Part shown: positions 1 through 8,662 of the stretch, piece after piece
Numbering within the stretch: the first letter of the stretch is position 1
Layout of the letters: each line of letters opens with the position of its first letter
Origin: an uncultured Lachnospiraceae bacterium
GTDB lineage: Bacteria > Bacillota > Clostridia > Lachnospirales > Lachnospiraceae
Assembly: GCA_900317555.1 (NCBI GenBank)
Contig: ONHF01000003.1
Location: 82,329-146,328, forward strand
Length of the DNA: 64,000 nucleotides
Direction of reading: 5' to 3'
The notes under the pieces: model-generated
Databases searched by the model: none
What the model was told of the DNA's origin: nothing
The model's input: the letters and a program-made list of their open reading frames with translations, nothing else
Position numbers and translations under genes: made by a program

Positions 1-149
1 GCCGCAAGCGCGTTCTGCCCCACAAAGCGGCCGACGATGATCGTATCCGCCATGTTGTAAAGCTGCTGAAAAACATTGCCGATAAAAAGCGGCAGCATGA
101 ACCGGAGCAGCGCCGGCGCTATTTTACCTGTTGTAAGCGAATTGTTCAT
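1..149 (-). CDS. MATE-family efflux transporter, N-terminal part only
   Basis: This is the first 49 codons of a multidrug/toxin extrusion (MATE) type antiporter; the rest lies outside the window. The visible protein begins MNNSLTTGKIAPALLRF and continues with the Q-Q-L-Y-N-M-A-D-T-I-I-V-G-R stretch typical of the first membrane segment of MATE proteins. The start at 149 is chosen because AGGGGG lies 6 bases upstream. It follows another MATE gene on the same strand with about 33 bp between, so the two are probably co-transcribed and may act as a pair. The substrate cannot be predicted. Confidence 0.8.
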   Translation of the reverse strand, partial: MNNSLTTGKIAPALLRFMLPLFIGNVFQQLYNMADTIIVGRFVGQNALA

Positions 150-182
150 AATGACCCCCTGCGGCAGCCGCCGGTTTATCAA

Positions 183-1580
183 TTACGTCACCTCATGGTT
201 CAGCCATCTGCCGGAAAGAAAACGTTTTGTATAAATGACTCCGCGGATTGCCCAGTCCGCCGACATGCCGATCCAGACCGCGATCGGGCCGACCCCGAAC
301 ATTCGGATCAGGATGATCGTCAGCGTCACGCGGAACGTCCACATCGTGATCATGGACGAAATCATGCAGAATTTCACATCGCCCGCCGCGCGCAGGCCGT
401 AAGCGATCACGAACGAAAGCGACCAGAAAAACGGCTTGCAGATCATGATGTAAATGACCATGTCAAAACAGAGCTTTGCGGCAGCCGGCTCCAGCCCCGC
501 GAGCCAGTTGATGCCGGGCGTGAGCGCCAGCAGAAGCAGCGAACACAACGTTACGCAGACCTCCGAGATCTCGGTCAGTTTGACAATGTAATATTTCGCC
601 TCCTCCGTGCGGCCTGCCCCGAGACATTGCCCGACGATCGTCATCATGCCGATGCCGATGCCGATTCCCACAACGCCGCTTAAACTCTCCAGAAGACTGG
701 CCATCGCGTTCGCCGCGATCGCGGTCGTGCCAAGCGTGGATACGCTCGATTGAATCACGAGTTTTCCGAACTGGAACATGCTGTTCTCAAGGCCGGACGG
801 AATGCCGATCGCGAGCACTCTCTTAATCAGATACGGATCCGGGCGGATCAGATAATGCCGGATCACGATCTCCTGACTGCCTCTTCGAAGCGCGGCCATG
901 ATCCAGATCATGCCGATAATGCGCGAAAGCAGCGTCGAGAGCGCGGCACCCGCGACTCCCCAGCCGAAGCCGAAGATAAAGACCGCGTTTCCCACGATAT
1001 TCATCACATTTGTGCTCACCGAAATCAGCATCGGAAAACGGCTGTTACCGCAGGCTCTGTAAAACGCGCCGCCTGCCTGAAACAGCGCAAAGAACGGAAA
1101 AGAAACCGTAGTGAAGGAGAAGTACGTAACGGCATCTCTCATGACTTCTTCGTCCACACTGCCGAAGATCAGGCGCAGGAGCGGCTCATTGAAGGCAAAA
1201 CAAAACGCCCCCGCAGCACACGAGAGCACCGCGATTGTAAGGAGGATCTGCTGTGCGGCGCGGTTTGTTTTGCCGATATCGCCCTGCCCGATGAAATGCG
1301 AGCAGATAATCGTGCCGCCGGCGGCGAGAGCCGCGAAGAGCTGGATGAACAGCACGTTGATTGAGTCAGTCAAAGACACGGCCGAGATAGCGGCACTCCC
1401 CGCTCTTGCGACCATCATCGAATCCGCGGTGCCCATGAAGGCAGAGAGAAGCTGCTCGATCACAACGGGCATAAGAAGCGCAAAAAGCGCGTGCCGGTCG
1501 AATAAAAGATTATCGAAATCGACCTTGTCCGCGTCAAAAAATCGTCTGTTTAATTGCCGAATATATTGTTTATTTTTCAT
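183..1580 (-). CDS. MATE-family efflux transporter
   Basis: Complete MATE antiporter of 465 residues, the normal size for the family, predicted to export organic cations or drugs with Na+ or H+. The sequence is hydrophobic throughout, with about 12 membrane segments. It contains the family-typical MPVVIEQLLSAFMGTADSMMV in the first segment and an internally repeated half starting near residue 240. The start at 1580 (MKNKQY) fits other MATE proteins best, but its ribosome site is weak; an upstream ATG at 1613 would add 11 residues. It is followed by a second MATE gene (1-149) and diverges from tcdA, with only about 57 bp for both promoters. Substrate unknown. Confidence 0.88.
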   Translation of the reverse strand: MKNKQYIRQLNRRFFDADKVDFDNLLFDRHALFALLMPVVIEQLLSAFMGTADSMMVARAGSAAISAVSLTDSINVLFIQLFAALAAGGTIICSHFIGQGDIGKTNRAAQQILLTIAVLSCAAGAFCFAFNEPLLRLIFGSVDEEVMRDAVTYFSFTTVSFPFFALFQAGGAFYRACGNSRFPMLISVSTNVMNIVGNAVFIFGFGWGVAGAALSTLLSRIIGMIWIMAALRRGSQEIVIRHYLIRPDPYLIKRVLAIGIPSGLENSMFQFGKLVIQSSVSTLGTTAIAANAMASLLESLSGVVGIGIGIGMMTIVGQCLGAGRTEEAKYYIVKLTEISEVCVTLCSLLLLALTPGINWLAGLEPAAAKLCFDMVIYIMICKPFFWSLSFVIAYGLRAAGDVKFCMISSMITMWTFRVTLTIILIRMFGVGPIAVWIGMSADWAIRGVIYTKRFLSGRWLNHEVT

Positions 1581-1637
1581 CACCCACGTATAATACGCTA
1601 TTGCGGCAAACATTCCAAGTATAAATTAAGGAGACTT

Positions 1638-2435
1638 ATGCTCAATCAATATTCCAGAACAGAACTGGTTTTAGGCCCCGAAGCCATGAAAATCATCTCC
1701 GGCAGCCGGGTGGCCATTTTCGGGATCGGCGGCGTCGGCGGCAGCGTTGTGGAAGCGCTCGCACGCTGCGGGATCGGCACGCTCGATCTGATCGACGACG
1801 ACAGAATCTGCCTGACAAATCTCAACCGTCAGGTGCTCGCAACGCGGAGCTCGGTCGGCAAATACAAGGTCGATGTCGCGAAAGAACGCGTCCACGACCT
1901 CGATCCGCAGATTCAGGTGAATACGTACAAGATGTTTTACCTGCCGGAAAACGCGGACCAGCTGGACTTCACGCAATTCGACTACGTGGTGGACGCGCTG
2001 GACACGGTCACGGCCAAGATCGACATCATCCTGCGCGCGCAGAAATGCGGCGTTCCGGTTCTTTCGGTCATGGGCTGCGGCAACCGCGTCGACCCGACAA
2101 AACTGACCGTTACAGACATCTACAAGACCACGATGGACCCGCTTGCCCGCGTGATGCGCTACGAACTTCGAAAGCGCCATGTGAAGAAGCTCAAGGTCGT
2201 CTATTCGACCGAACCCGCGATCCGTCCGGTCAATGACAAGGACAATTCATGCCTGTATCACTGCATCTGCCCGCCGGGTACCAAGAGAAAATGCACCGAG
2301 CGCCGCGATATTCCGGGCTCGACTTCCTTTGTCCCGCCTGCCGCCGGCGCGATTGCGGCGTCGGAAGTGATCCGGGGGCTGACCTGTTTTGACCCGTCCT
2401 CACGCGTTAAAGGCGGAAAGGGAACAAAGTCATGA
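1638..2435 (+). CDS. tcdA: tRNA threonylcarbamoyladenosine dehydratase (TcdA/CsdL, ThiF/E1 fold)
   Basis: Cytoplasmic E1-like enzyme expected to use ATP to close the t6A37 side chain of ANN-decoding tRNAs into the cyclic ct6A form. The 265-residue protein has the nucleotide-binding GIGGVGG loop at residues 29-35 and the D-D-D-R-x(5)-N-x-N-R-Q segment that follows in ThiF/TcdA proteins. It also has conserved C-terminal cysteines, C-L-Y-H-C-I-C and later K-R-K-C. The start at 1638 is set by AAGGAG at 1628. Its stop overlaps the ATG of the following sugar kinase (ATGA), so the two are translationally coupled. Length and motifs fit TcdA better than other E1 relatives such as MoeB or ThiF. Confidence 0.9.
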   Translation: MLNQYSRTELVLGPEAMKIISGSRVAIFGIGGVGGSVVEALARCGIGTLDLIDDDRICLTNLNRQVLATRSSVGKYKVDVAKERVHDLDPQIQVNTYKMFYLPENADQLDFTQFDYVVDALDTVTAKIDIILRAQKCGVPVLSVMGCGNRVDPTKLTVTDIYKTTMDPLARVMRYELRKRHVKKLKVVYSTEPAIRPVNDKDNSCLYHCICPPGTKRKCTERRDIPGSTSFVPPAAGAIAASEVIRGLTCFDPSSRVKGGKGTKS

Positions 2436-3367
2436 TCGTAACACTGACGATGAATCCGGCGGTTGACAAAACCGTTTATATCGACTGGCTGCGCACGGGG
2501 CAGCTCAACCGGATCAGCCGGAAGGCCCTTGACGCCGGCGGTAAAGGCATCAACGCGGCGCGTATGCTGAGAGTTCTCGGCTGCGAGTGCATCGCTGCCG
2601 GTATCGCGGGCGGCTCCGCCGGGCGTTTTATCGAAGATACGCTGGAGAACGAAGGCATCCGCACGGACTTTCTTCATATTGAAGAGGAAACGAGAACAAA
2701 CGAAAAGATCATCGAGGAAAACGGAACGATGACCGAGCTCAATGAGCCGGGGCCGCTCCTCACGCCGGAAATTCTCGGCCGCTGTCAGGAAAAGCTGTCT
2801 GCCTATGCGGGCCCGGATACGGTTTTTGTGATCTCGGGCAGCATCCCGCAGGGCGTCTCCCCGGACTATTATGCCCATCTGATCCGGCTTCTGAAAAGGA
2901 AAGGCAGCCGGGTCATTCTCGATGCCGACGGAGAACTGCTGCGGCTTGGCATCGAAGCGCAGCCGGACGCTGTAAAGCCCAATCTGCAGGAGCTGTCCTC
3001 GTATTTCGGGCTGGGCGCAGGGCACGCGCTTTCCGAAGAGGAGCTGATGCTCTGCGCACTGCAGCTCTCGGGCAAAGGCATTCCTCTTGCCGCCATCTCC
3101 CTCGGGGCGCAGGGCGCGCTGTTTGTCAAAGGCCGGCAGCTGATCCGCTGTCCCGGTCTTACAGTCAAGGCGCTCTCTCCGGTCGGCGCAGGCGACGCGA
3201 TGGCGGCGTCTCTTGCGTACTGTCTGGAGCGCGGCGTTTCCTTTGAGGATACCGCAAGGCTCTGCATCGCGGCTTCCGCGGCAAGCGCGACAACGCCGGG
3301 CACGAGGCCTCCGGAAAAGGCGCTGATCGATCAGCTTCTTCCGAAGGTCGAGCTGATCCGCGCATAA
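2432..3367 (+). CDS. 1-phosphofructokinase / LacC-type PfkB sugar kinase
   Basis: A 311-residue PfkB-family kinase of the FruK/LacC branch, which phosphorylates fructose-1-phosphate or tagatose-6-phosphate with ATP. Visible features are the N-terminal TLTMNPAVDKT signature, the GGKGINAARML substrate loop near residue 37, and the GAGD anion-hole motif at 252-255, in which D255 is the predicted catalytic base. It starts inside the tcdA stop codon (ATGA), so it is expressed with tcdA. No PTS transporter or FruR-type regulator is next to it, so the substrate cannot be read from context; fructose-1-phosphate is the most common case. Confidence 0.82.
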   Translation: MIVTLTMNPAVDKTVYIDWLRTGQLNRISRKALDAGGKGINAARMLRVLGCECIAAGIAGGSAGRFIEDTLENEGIRTDFLHIEEETRTNEKIIEENGTMTELNEPGPLLTPEILGRCQEKLSAYAGPDTVFVISGSIPQGVSPDYYAHLIRLLKRKGSRVILDADGELLRLGIEAQPDAVKPNLQELSSYFGLGAGHALSEEELMLCALQLSGKGIPLAAISLGAQGALFVKGRQLIRCPGLTVKALSPVGAGDAMAASLAYCLERGVSFEDTARLCIAASAASATTPGTRPPEKALIDQLLPKVELIRA

Positions 3368-3404
3368 AATCTTTCTGAAATGTACCTTTTTTTCCGCTAT
3401 TCGT

Positions 3405-3412
3405 GCTATAGT
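3405..3412 (+). promoter_or_regulatory. Probable -10 element for the L,D-transpeptidase gene
   Basis: TATAGT at 3407-3412 lies about 46 bases before the transpeptidase start, in the 91-bp gap after the sugar kinase. No good -35 hexamer is seen at the right distance, so this is only a candidate. Confidence 0.3.
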
Positions 3413-3458
3413 AATGCTCTTATAAAGATCTTACAGCATTTTTATGGAAGCATATACG

Positions 3459-5234
3459 ATGAAAAAGGGATTTTTGATTTTATTTGCGCTGCCCGTCGCG
3501 GCAGCGGTGATTTATCTGGAGGGTGCGTTGTTTTTCGCGAACCGCTTCCAGTTCCATACGTCTTTGAACGGACGAAATGTTTCGCTCATGACCGCGCGGC
3601 AGACAGAAGCAGGCCTGCAGGGCAGCGCGGACAGCTACAAGCTGACCATCCAGGGGCGGGACGGTCTTTCGGACACAATTACGGCGAAGGACATTGACCT
3701 GACGGCGACGCCCGGGCCGCATGTGCGCAGTGCCCTCGGCAGAACCAACATTTTCCTCTGGCCCGTTTCTTTATTCCATTCCACATCCTATAAGATCGAC
3801 GAGGACGTGGAATTCAGCGAACCTGCCCTTGAGAAGAAAATCAGCACGCTTACGTTTTTCGACGAGGCAAACGTGCGCGCGCCTGAAAACGCCGCGGCAA
3901 AGGTTGTGGACGGTAAGTTCCAGATTGTAAATGGGGATGCGGGAACGCAGCTTAACAGCGACAAAACACTCGCCGCCATCACCGAAGCCATCACGGCGCA
4001 GTCGCCTTCCCTTTCTCTGGAAGATGCCGGCTGCTATGAGAGCGCGGCGGTCAGCGCGGACAACGAACAGCTGATCGCGGATACCGAAATGTTAAACCGC
4101 TTCGCCGCGGTTACGATCACGATTCCGTTTGGCCAGGACAAAGAAGTTGCCGGACCTGATGTCGTTTCCGGATGGCTGAACGGCCTCTCCGACAGCAGCA
4201 GCGAAAACAACGCCGCCCTGACCGTTGCCGACGTATTCAACCGTGACAAGATTGCTTCTTATGTCGCGGAGCTTTCCAAAAAATACGATACTTACGGGCA
4301 GAAACGTACTTTTACCACCGCGTCAGGAGATACGATTTCGATCACGGCCGGCGACTATGGCTGGTGGATGGACCAGTCTTCGACTGTTGATGCGATCATC
4401 AAGGCGATTGAAACCGGAGAAGACAGCGAAGTTGAGCCTGTCTACTTCCAGAAGGCTTTCCAGTACGGAAGCGTGGACTGGGATCCGGACAATTTTGCCG
4501 AGGTCGATCTGGATAAGCAGCATGTGTACATCCATAAAGACGGGAAAATTGTTTTCGACACCGACTGTGTCTCCGGGAAGGCTCTCGCAGGGAACGGCAC
4601 ACCGGACGGCATTTATTCTCTCAAATTCAAGCAACGCGACACAGTTCTTCGCGGCGACAACTACGCGTCTCCGGTCAGCTACTGGATGCCGTTCAACCGC
4701 GGCGTCGGATTCCACGACGCTTCCTGGCGCAGCAAATTCGGCGGTGACATCTATGTTACCAGAGGATCCCACGGCTGTGTAAATCTGCCTGTGGACGCGG
4801 CGGACGACGTCTACGCGAATGTTTCCTCTGGTGAAGCCGTGATTGTCTACGGCGGTTTAAGTCAGGCACAGGCTGTCTCTTATTCCGGCAAGCCCGCAAC
4901 CTCGGACGGTCAGTCCGATCTGACAGCCAACACGGCCGGAAATGATCCTGCGGCGCAGGCAGATCCTGCCGCGGCGCAGGCGGCTGCGGATGCTGTTAAC
5001 AAAGCGCAGAGTGCAGATGCCAAGGCGCAAGGCGCGGATGCCACCGCGCAGGCCAAAGCGCAGGCGGATGCGCAGGCACAGGCGAACGCGCAGGTTGCGC
5101 AGATCGCGGCGCAGCTGCAGGCAGCCTATATGGCGCAGGGCATGACGCCCGAGCAGGCCGCTGCAAGGGCGCAGGCCGATATTGCGGCCGCGCAGGCCAA
5201 AGCGCAGGCGGCCGCGCCCGCGGCCGGGCAGTAA
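3459..5234 (+). CDS. L,D-transpeptidase (YkuD domain) with Ala/Gln-rich C-terminal tail
   Basis: Cell-envelope enzyme predicted to make 3-3 cross-links in peptidoglycan or attach proteins to it. The 591-residue protein has a single N-terminal membrane anchor (residues about 3-22), a large extracytoplasmic region resembling the peptidoglycan-binding domain found before clostridial YkuD domains, then the YkuD catalytic domain (about 345-470). The active-site motif is S-H-G-C-V-N-L-P, with Cys440 as nucleophile, and an upstream conserved His lies in G-F-H-D-A-S-W. After residue about 475 comes a low-complexity tail rich in Ala, Gln and Lys (repeated AQA/QAQA units). The start at 3459 has GGAAG 8 bases upstream; an in-frame ATG at 3444 lacks one. 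Confidence 0.9.
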   Translation: MKKGFLILFALPVAAAVIYLEGALFFANRFQFHTSLNGRNVSLMTARQTEAGLQGSADSYKLTIQGRDGLSDTITAKDIDLTATPGPHVRSALGRTNIFLWPVSLFHSTSYKIDEDVEFSEPALEKKISTLTFFDEANVRAPENAAAKVVDGKFQIVNGDAGTQLNSDKTLAAITEAITAQSPSLSLEDAGCYESAAVSADNEQLIADTEMLNRFAAVTITIPFGQDKEVAGPDVVSGWLNGLSDSSSENNAALTVADVFNRDKIASYVAELSKKYDTYGQKRTFTTASGDTISITAGDYGWWMDQSSTVDAIIKAIETGEDSEVEPVYFQKAFQYGSVDWDPDNFAEVDLDKQHVYIHKDGKIVFDTDCVSGKALAGNGTPDGIYSLKFKQRDTVLRGDNYASPVSYWMPFNRGVGFHDASWRSKFGGDIYVTRGSHGCVNLPVDAADDVYANVSSGEAVIVYGGLSQAQAVSYSGKPATSDGQSDLTANTAGNDPAAQADPAAAQAAADAVNKAQSADAKAQGADATAQAKAQADAQAQANAQVAQIAAQLQAAYMAQGMTPEQAAARAQADIAAAQAKAQAAAPAAGQ

Positions 5235-5305
5235 CGCGCCGGGCGGCTGCCGACAAACTCATTTGTACAATATTAGGGAATTCTGCCGCCGTGAATTAGC
5301 TGTCA

Positions 5306-5460
5306 TTTCTTGCAGAACCGAAGATTTTTAGGATTTGCAAGAAACCCTTCTTTGCAAATCCGGAATCCGGCACTTTTGCAAGAAGAATTTCTACTTATTT
5401 GGATTCTCTTTCTTGCAAATTTCTGAAATTCAGGTTTTTGCAAGAAACTCTTCTTGCAGC
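5306..5460. repeat. Array of hairpins built on TTGCAAGAA / TTCTTGCAA
   Basis: The convergent gap between the transpeptidase and rsmH holds at least three consecutive dyads with the arm TTGCAAGAA and its complement. One is centred near 5347, with GGATTTGC extending the stem. One is centred near 5395, TTTTGCAAGAA pairing with TTCTTGCAAA. One is near 5446, TGCAAGAA-ACTC-TTCTTGCA. A single TTTCTTGCAG precedes them at 5306. None is followed by a clear T tract, so simple intrinsic terminators are unlikely. The array may still stop or stabilise the two convergent transcripts, or be a residue of a palindromic element. Confidence 0.7.
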
Positions 5461-5522
5461 ACGCCTGCGGCCGGGCAGTAGCGCCGGCAGCTTTTACTTG
5501 CGGCGCGCCCGGCGAGTCAGCG

Positions 5523-6563
5523 CTAGCCGCGGACCGCATAACGCAGCTTTGTCGAATGCGCCCTCGGATTACGGAAACACTCTTCCGCCGACGGCCGGAT
5601 CACGTCCTTCGCGATCTCCGCGTAGACGCCTTCGCGAAGACCTTCCCGGAATGCTTTCTTAACGAGCCTGTCCTCTCCCGAATGGAATGTTAAAATCGCA
5701 ATCCTTGCGCCGGGCGCCGTAACAAGCGGGAGCTTGTCAAGAAATGTCTGCAGGTTCGAAAGCTCGCCGTTGACTTCCATCCGCAGCGCCTGAAAACACC
5801 GCTGACTCGACTTCCGCACCGCTTCCTTTCTCTCTTCTCCTTCGGGCAGAAATGACAATGCCCGCGAAATCGCGGCATGCAACTGCATAGTTGTGCGGAC
5901 CGCGCCGTCCTTGTGGCGCGTATGATCAATTTCCTTCGCGATCCGCTCCGCATAGGGTTCGTCCGAGTTCGCGCTAAAGAGCGCAGCCATTTCATCCGCG
6001 TTCATTTTCTTTAGAAGCACCGACGCAGGCTCTCCCTTCGTCGGGTCCATCCGAAGGTCCAGCGGGCCGTCCTCTTTAAATGTAAAACCGCGCTCCGGAT
6101 CATCGATCTGCATCGAGGAGACGCCCAAATCAGCAAGGACGAAATCAAATTTTTGTTCCGGTGCTGTTTTGTCGATATCCGCGAAGTTCGTATGCAATAC
6201 CGTCAAAACATCCTCCCCGAACCCCTTTTCGAGCAGCCGCTTTCTGGTTTTCTCCGATTCAATGGGGTCCAGATCGCAGGCATACAGGTGTCCGCTGCCC
6301 TGCAGCTGTTCCAGAAGCTTTTCTGTATGGCCGCCGTACCCCAGCGTTGCGTCAAGTCCGGTTTCGCCTTTCTGAATCCGGAGAACCTGCAGAATCTCGT
6401 TCACCATGATCGGGATATGCATGCCAGCAGGCGTATTTCCCTTGCGGATGATCTTCTCGATTTCTCCCTGATATTTCTCCGGGTTGTGTTCTTTATATTT
6501 CTCTTCAAAGCGGCGTGGATAACGGCCGCTGTAGTGTGCTCTTCTTTTATGCTGTTCTTCCAC
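5523..6563 (-). CDS. rsmH: 16S rRNA (cytosine-1402-N4)-methyltransferase RsmH, long form
   Basis: SAM-dependent enzyme that methylates N4 of C1402 in the ribosomal decoding centre. The 346-residue protein shows family motifs HIPIMVNEIL, DATLGYGGHT (SAM loop, near residues 75-84), DFVLADLGVSSMQ, RGFTFKEDGPLDLRM and ILTFHSGEDR. It carries about 45 extra basic residues at the N terminus that the usual MraZ-linked RsmH lacks. It is not in a cell-division (dcw) cluster, which suggests the second, long-form RsmH seen in many Lachnospiraceae. It lies downstream of an ABC-F gene with 164 bp between. Confidence 0.88.
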   Translation of the reverse strand: MEEQHKRRAHYSGRYPRRFEEKYKEHNPEKYQGEIEKIIRKGNTPAGMHIPIMVNEILQVLRIQKGETGLDATLGYGGHTEKLLEQLQGSGHLYACDLDPIESEKTRKRLLEKGFGEDVLTVLHTNFADIDKTAPEQKFDFVLADLGVSSMQIDDPERGFTFKEDGPLDLRMDPTKGEPASVLLKKMNADEMAALFSANSDEPYAERIAKEIDHTRHKDGAVRTTMQLHAAISRALSFLPEGEERKEAVRKSSQRCFQALRMEVNGELSNLQTFLDKLPLVTAPGARIAILTFHSGEDRLVKKAFREGLREGVYAEIAKDVIRPSAEECFRNPRAHSTKLRYAVRG

Positions 6564-6656
6564 GTCTGTGCCTCCATCTATTGGTTGTGACTGCCCGCGG
6601 TACGTGTCCGGCGTCTGGCACGATGCTTCGGCTTGCCGCGACGCGAGCCTCAGCGT

Positions 6657-6690
6657 GAGCCACAGCGGTGCTCCAGCGCCGCTGTGGCTC
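6657..6690. other. Strong hairpin between the ABC-F gene and rsmH
   Basis: A perfect 12-bp stem (GAGCCACAGCGG at 6657-6668 and its complement at 6679-6690) with a 10-base loop. On the minus strand, the transcribed one here, no T tract follows, so it is more likely a processing or partial attenuation hairpin than a full terminator. GCGAGCC at 6643-6649 could compete for the right arm. Confidence 0.5.
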
Positions 6691-6727
6691 GCATTCTTTC
6701 GGCAGGCAGCCCGGCATCTGCCTGCAC

Positions 6728-8581
6728 TTATCGTACATCACCGCGCAGCGCGTCCACCATATCCTGCAATTCAAGATAGCGCTCCATCTTCCTGTCGATC
6801 TCCGCGTCTGTCTCGTCTTTCTTTGCGGAAAGCTCCGCGAGCTTTTCAAAATCCGTCGCGTTTTCCTGTATCTGCGCCGCAAGATCGTCCGACTGCGCCT
6901 GCAGTCTGTCGATTTCTTCCTCAATCGTATCGTATTCTCGCTGGTCTTTATAGGATAGCTTTCCTCTGCGGGCAGGAGCGTTTCCCGAAGCATCTCCCTG
7001 CAGCCTGCCTTTTCCATCCGCGCCAGAGGCTTCTCTGCTGCCAGTAGGCCCGGAGGGTGCGCTGCTCCAGAGGCTGTCCTCCCTGCCGCGAAGCGCTTCC
7101 CGATGTTCCCTGTACTCCGAATATCCGCCTTCGCTCTTAAAGAGCGTTCCGTCCTTCTCGAAGGCAAAGAGTCTCGTCACGACCCGGTCCAGAAAATACC
7201 TGTCATGCGAAACCGTGATAATGATCCCCGCAAACCTGTCAAGGTAGTCTTCCAGCACCTGCAATGTCGTAATATCCAGATCATTCGTCGGCTCGTCCAG
7301 CACCAGCACGTTCGGCGCTTCCATCAGAACACGCAGCAGATACAGCCTTCGTTTCTCTCCGCCCGAAAGCTTGCTGATCCGCGCATACTGCATCTCCGGC
7401 GAAAACAAAAAACGCTCGCACATAGCAGAAGCCGACACCAGTCCGTCCGCCGTCCGGATATACTCCGCGGTATCGCGGATGTAGTCGATGACACGCTTGT
7501 CTTCATCCAGTGTTTCATTTTCCTGACTGAAATATCCGATACGGATTGTCTGTCCGATCTCCACGCTGCCGCTTGCAGGCGGTATTATGCCGAGAAGGGT
7601 TTTGAGGAGTGTTGTTTTGCCGCAGCCGTTCGGGCCGATGATGCCGACACGGTCTGTTTTGGTGAACATATAAGTAAAGTCATGAAACAGAACGAATCCG
7701 CCGTACCCGCCCGAAACCGCATGCGCTTCGATCGTCTTTCCACCGATGCGGGAAGGCAGGGAATTGATTTCTACCTGTCTGTCCTGCACGATTTTGTCGC
7801 GGTCCCGCAGTGCCTCGAAGCGCTGGATGTGTGCCTTTTGCTTTGTCGATCGGGCTCTCGCGCCGCGCTGCATCCATGCGAGATCCTTTTTGTAAAGCGC
7901 CGCCATCTTGCGTTCCGCCGCGAGCGCGTAGTCAAAACGCTGCTGCCGCAGTTCCAGATAGCCGGAATATCCCGCGTCGTAACGATACGCGCTGCCCTTG
8001 TCGATTTCGAGAATTTCTCCGGTCACCTCGTCCAGAAAATAACGGTCGTGCGTGACCATCAGAAGCGCGCCCCTGTAATTCTGCAGGAAATCCTGCAGCC
8101 AGAGGATCATGTCCTCGTCGAGGTGGTTGGTCGGCTCGTCGAGGATCAGAAGGTCCGACGGCGTCAAAACAGCCGCCACCAGAGCCGCCCTCTTCTTCTG
8201 CCCGCCGGAAAGCTGTGCGGGGTGCAGCGAAGGATCGGCGATACCGAAGCGCTGCAGCATGACTCTGACTTCGCCTTCGGTGTCCCAGTGGGATTCCTTG
8301 CCGGATACGCGTGCGGCGACGTTTTCCAGAATTGTCAGATCATCGTCGAAAACCGGGTTCTGTGGAAGGCAGGAGACCTTCAACCCGTTCGACAAAACAA
8401 TCCTCCCCTCATCCGGCTCCAGCTCCCCCGATGCGAGCTTTAAAAAGGTGGATTTCCCGGTGCCGTTGATACCGATCACGCCGACCTTGTCGTGCTCGTC
8501 CATGCCGAACGAGACACCCCGCAGCACCGGCTTGATGCCAAAATTCAAAGATACATTGTCAAAAATGAGTATGTTGCCCAT
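6728..8581 (-). CDS. ABC-F family ATPase, Uup type
   Basis: Soluble tandem ATPase of 617 residues that acts on ribosomes or on replication/recombination intermediates rather than in transport. Two nucleotide-binding domains are visible: Walker A GINGTGKST near residue 37 with AQLSGGQKKR and ILDEPTNHLDED, and a second Walker A GPNGCGKTT with KLSGGEKRR and VLDEPTNDLD. The inter-domain linker contains the W-M-Q-R-G-A-R-A-R-S-T-K-Q-K-A segment typical of Uup. A C-terminal coiled coil (about 535-615, rich in E, K and Q) completes the Uup layout. Nothing indicates an antibiotic-resistance (ARE) ABC-F. Start ATG at 8581. Confidence 0.88.
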   Translation of the reverse strand: MGNILIFDNVSLNFGIKPVLRGVSFGMDEHDKVGVIGINGTGKSTFLKLASGELEPDEGRIVLSNGLKVSCLPQNPVFDDDLTILENVAARVSGKESHWDTEGEVRVMLQRFGIADPSLHPAQLSGGQKKRAALVAAVLTPSDLLILDEPTNHLDEDMILWLQDFLQNYRGALLMVTHDRYFLDEVTGEILEIDKGSAYRYDAGYSGYLELRQQRFDYALAAERKMAALYKKDLAWMQRGARARSTKQKAHIQRFEALRDRDKIVQDRQVEINSLPSRIGGKTIEAHAVSGGYGGFVLFHDFTYMFTKTDRVGIIGPNGCGKTTLLKTLLGIIPPASGSVEIGQTIRIGYFSQENETLDEDKRVIDYIRDTAEYIRTADGLVSASAMCERFLFSPEMQYARISKLSGGEKRRLYLLRVLMEAPNVLVLDEPTNDLDITTLQVLEDYLDRFAGIIITVSHDRYFLDRVVTRLFAFEKDGTLFKSEGGYSEYREHREALRGREDSLWSSAPSGPTGSREASGADGKGRLQGDASGNAPARRGKLSYKDQREYDTIEEEIDRLQAQSDDLAAQIQENATDFEKLAELSAKKDETDAEIDRKMERYLELQDMVDALRGDVR

Positions 8582-8662
8582 AGAATATGTTTTGCCTCAT
8601 TCTATATTTACGCGCAGCAGGCTGCGCGGCCCGTCGCGGCACATGTACCTCGGCGGCTTTCC

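Noticed and set aside
5306-5460. Standard intrinsic terminator for transpeptidase and rsmH
   Set aside because: Stems are present but no T tract follows any of them on either strand, so this was listed as a repeat array instead.
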